NCBI GenBank assembly: GCA_002454125.1
Contig: DKII01000164.1
Location: 1,036 to 34,696, forward strand
DNA from: Novosphingobium sp. UBA6722
GTDB taxonomy: Bacteria > Pseudomonadota > Alphaproteobacteria > Sphingomonadales > Sphingomonadaceae
Direction of reading: 5' to 3'
DNA: 33,661 bases
The translations under genes and the position numbers were made by a program. Shown piece after piece: positions 33,048 to 33,661 of the stretch. A model generated the notes under the pieces. That model did no database searches. It saw nothing but the letters and a program-made list of their open reading frames with translations, and was not told the DNA's origin. Numbering within the stretch: the first letter of the stretch is position 1; each line of letters starts with the position of its first letter.

Positions 33048-33661
33048 ATGCGCATGAATGACGATCAGCCGAGCGGCAATCCGTGGATCAAGACCATGCT
33101 GGTGTGGGGCGGGATCTTCCTTGCCCTGCTGCTGGTGGTGACCATGCTGGGCTCGCGGGCCGAGGCTCCCGGAAGCCAGATCGGCTACTCCGATTTCCGC
33201 ACGCGCGTGGCCGAAGGATCGGTCGACAGCGTCCAGATCAGCGAGACCAAGATCAGCGGCAAGTTCAAGAACGGCGGCACTTTTGCGACCGTTCCCGTGC
33301 CGAACGACCCGACGCTGCAGCCGCTGCTGCAAAGCAATAACGTCAAGTACGAAGGCAAGCCGACCGAGGAAGGCAACCTGCTGGTCTATATCCTGGTCCA
33401 GACCCTGCCGTTCCTGCTTATCCTGGGGATCGCCTTCTTCGCGCTGCGCCAGGTCCAGAAGGGCGGCGGCGGCGGGGCGATGGGCTTTGGCAAGTCCAAG
33501 GCCAAGCTGCTGACCGAACGCCAGGGCCGCGTAACCTTTGCCGATGTTGCCGGGATCGATGAAGCCCGCGAAGAGCTGGAAGAAATCGTCGAGTTCCTGC
33601 GCGATCCGCAGCGCTTTTCAAAGCTGGGCGGCCAGATCCCCAAGGGCGCGCTGCTGGTCGG
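33048..33661 (+). CDS. ftsH: ATP-dependent zinc metalloprotease FtsH, N-terminal part (runs off right edge)
   Basis: The first 204 codons are present. A transmembrane helix (about 16-34, MLVWGGIFLALLLVVTMLG) and a second (about 112-130) flank the periplasmic domain that begins with QIGYSDFRTRVAEGSVDSV. The cytoplasmic part has the glycine-rich linker, FGKSKAKLLTE and VTFADVAGIDEAREELEEIVEFLRDPQRFSKLGGQIPKGALLVG, which is the entry to the AAA domain just before the Walker A motif. FtsH degrades membrane and some soluble proteins. The ATG at 33048 follows AAAGGA by four bases; ATG 33054 in frame is an alternative. The ATPase and HEXXH protease parts lie beyond the window. Confidence 0.97.
   Translation, partial: MRMNDDQPSGNPWIKTMLVWGGIFLALLLVVTMLGSRAEAPGSQIGYSDFRTRVAEGSVDSVQISETKISGKFKNGGTFATVPVPNDPTLQPLLQSNNVKYEGKPTEEGNLLVYILVQTLPFLLILGIAFFALRQVQKGGGGGAMGFGKSKAKLLTERQGRVTFADVAGIDEAREELEEIVEFLRDPQRFSKLGGQIPKGALLV

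Overview
The window is a GC-rich, densely packed stretch of bacterial chromosome. Gene content, protein style and the many 1-8 nt gene overlaps suggest an alphaproteobacterium, most likely of the Sphingomonadales (an inference, not a measurement). I see no phage, plasmid, insertion-sequence or CRISPR signature. The genes are mostly chromosomal housekeeping and metabolism, with two accessory-looking pieces: a SLOG-like membrane protein and a glycan-assembly cluster.

Region 1 (1-4620, minus strand): a galactoside-use operon, sugar MFS transporter > GH36 alpha-galactosidase > galT > galK (galK runs off the left edge). The cistrons overlap. Upstream is a perfect 9+3+9 palindrome overlapping a candidate promoter. 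Region 2 (4618-13640, minus strand): an Entner-Doudoroff operon, zwf > edd > glk > eda > a very divergent PEP-carboxylase-like gene > a Kef/CPA2 cation:proton antiporter. No pgl is present between zwf and edd. The operon routes glucose to pyruvate, with a possible anaplerotic gene attached.

Region 3 (13640-17801, minus strand): an OmpW-like protein and a DUF2490 outer-membrane protein, a secreted NTF2-like protein, and a protein joining a SLOG-like nucleotide-binding domain to four predicted membrane helices. Region 4 (17987-22045, plus strand): four overlapping or abutting signalling genes: a cytoplasmic NarX-type kinase, a NarL-type regulator, a CHASE3-HAMP-PAS membrane kinase and a stand-alone receiver.

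Region 5 (22186-27757, plus strand): five envelope-glycan genes: a GtrB/DPM1-like GT2, a GT-C membrane transferase, a flippase-like UPF0104/LPG-synthase-TM protein, a GT4 and a methyltransferase. The first gene's ribosome binding site lies in one of two competing hairpins. Region 6 (27790-33661): tRNA-Lys, folK and an N-carbamoylputrescine amidase (minus); a secreted methyltransferase-like protein whose 3' end is repeated in tandem; msrA (plus) convergent with a winged-helix regulator; an RsmB-family rRNA methyltransferase (minus); a 55-residue DUF1674/SDHAF4-like gene; and the first 204 codons of ftsH (plus).

All family calls come from reading motifs by eye; no database search was run.
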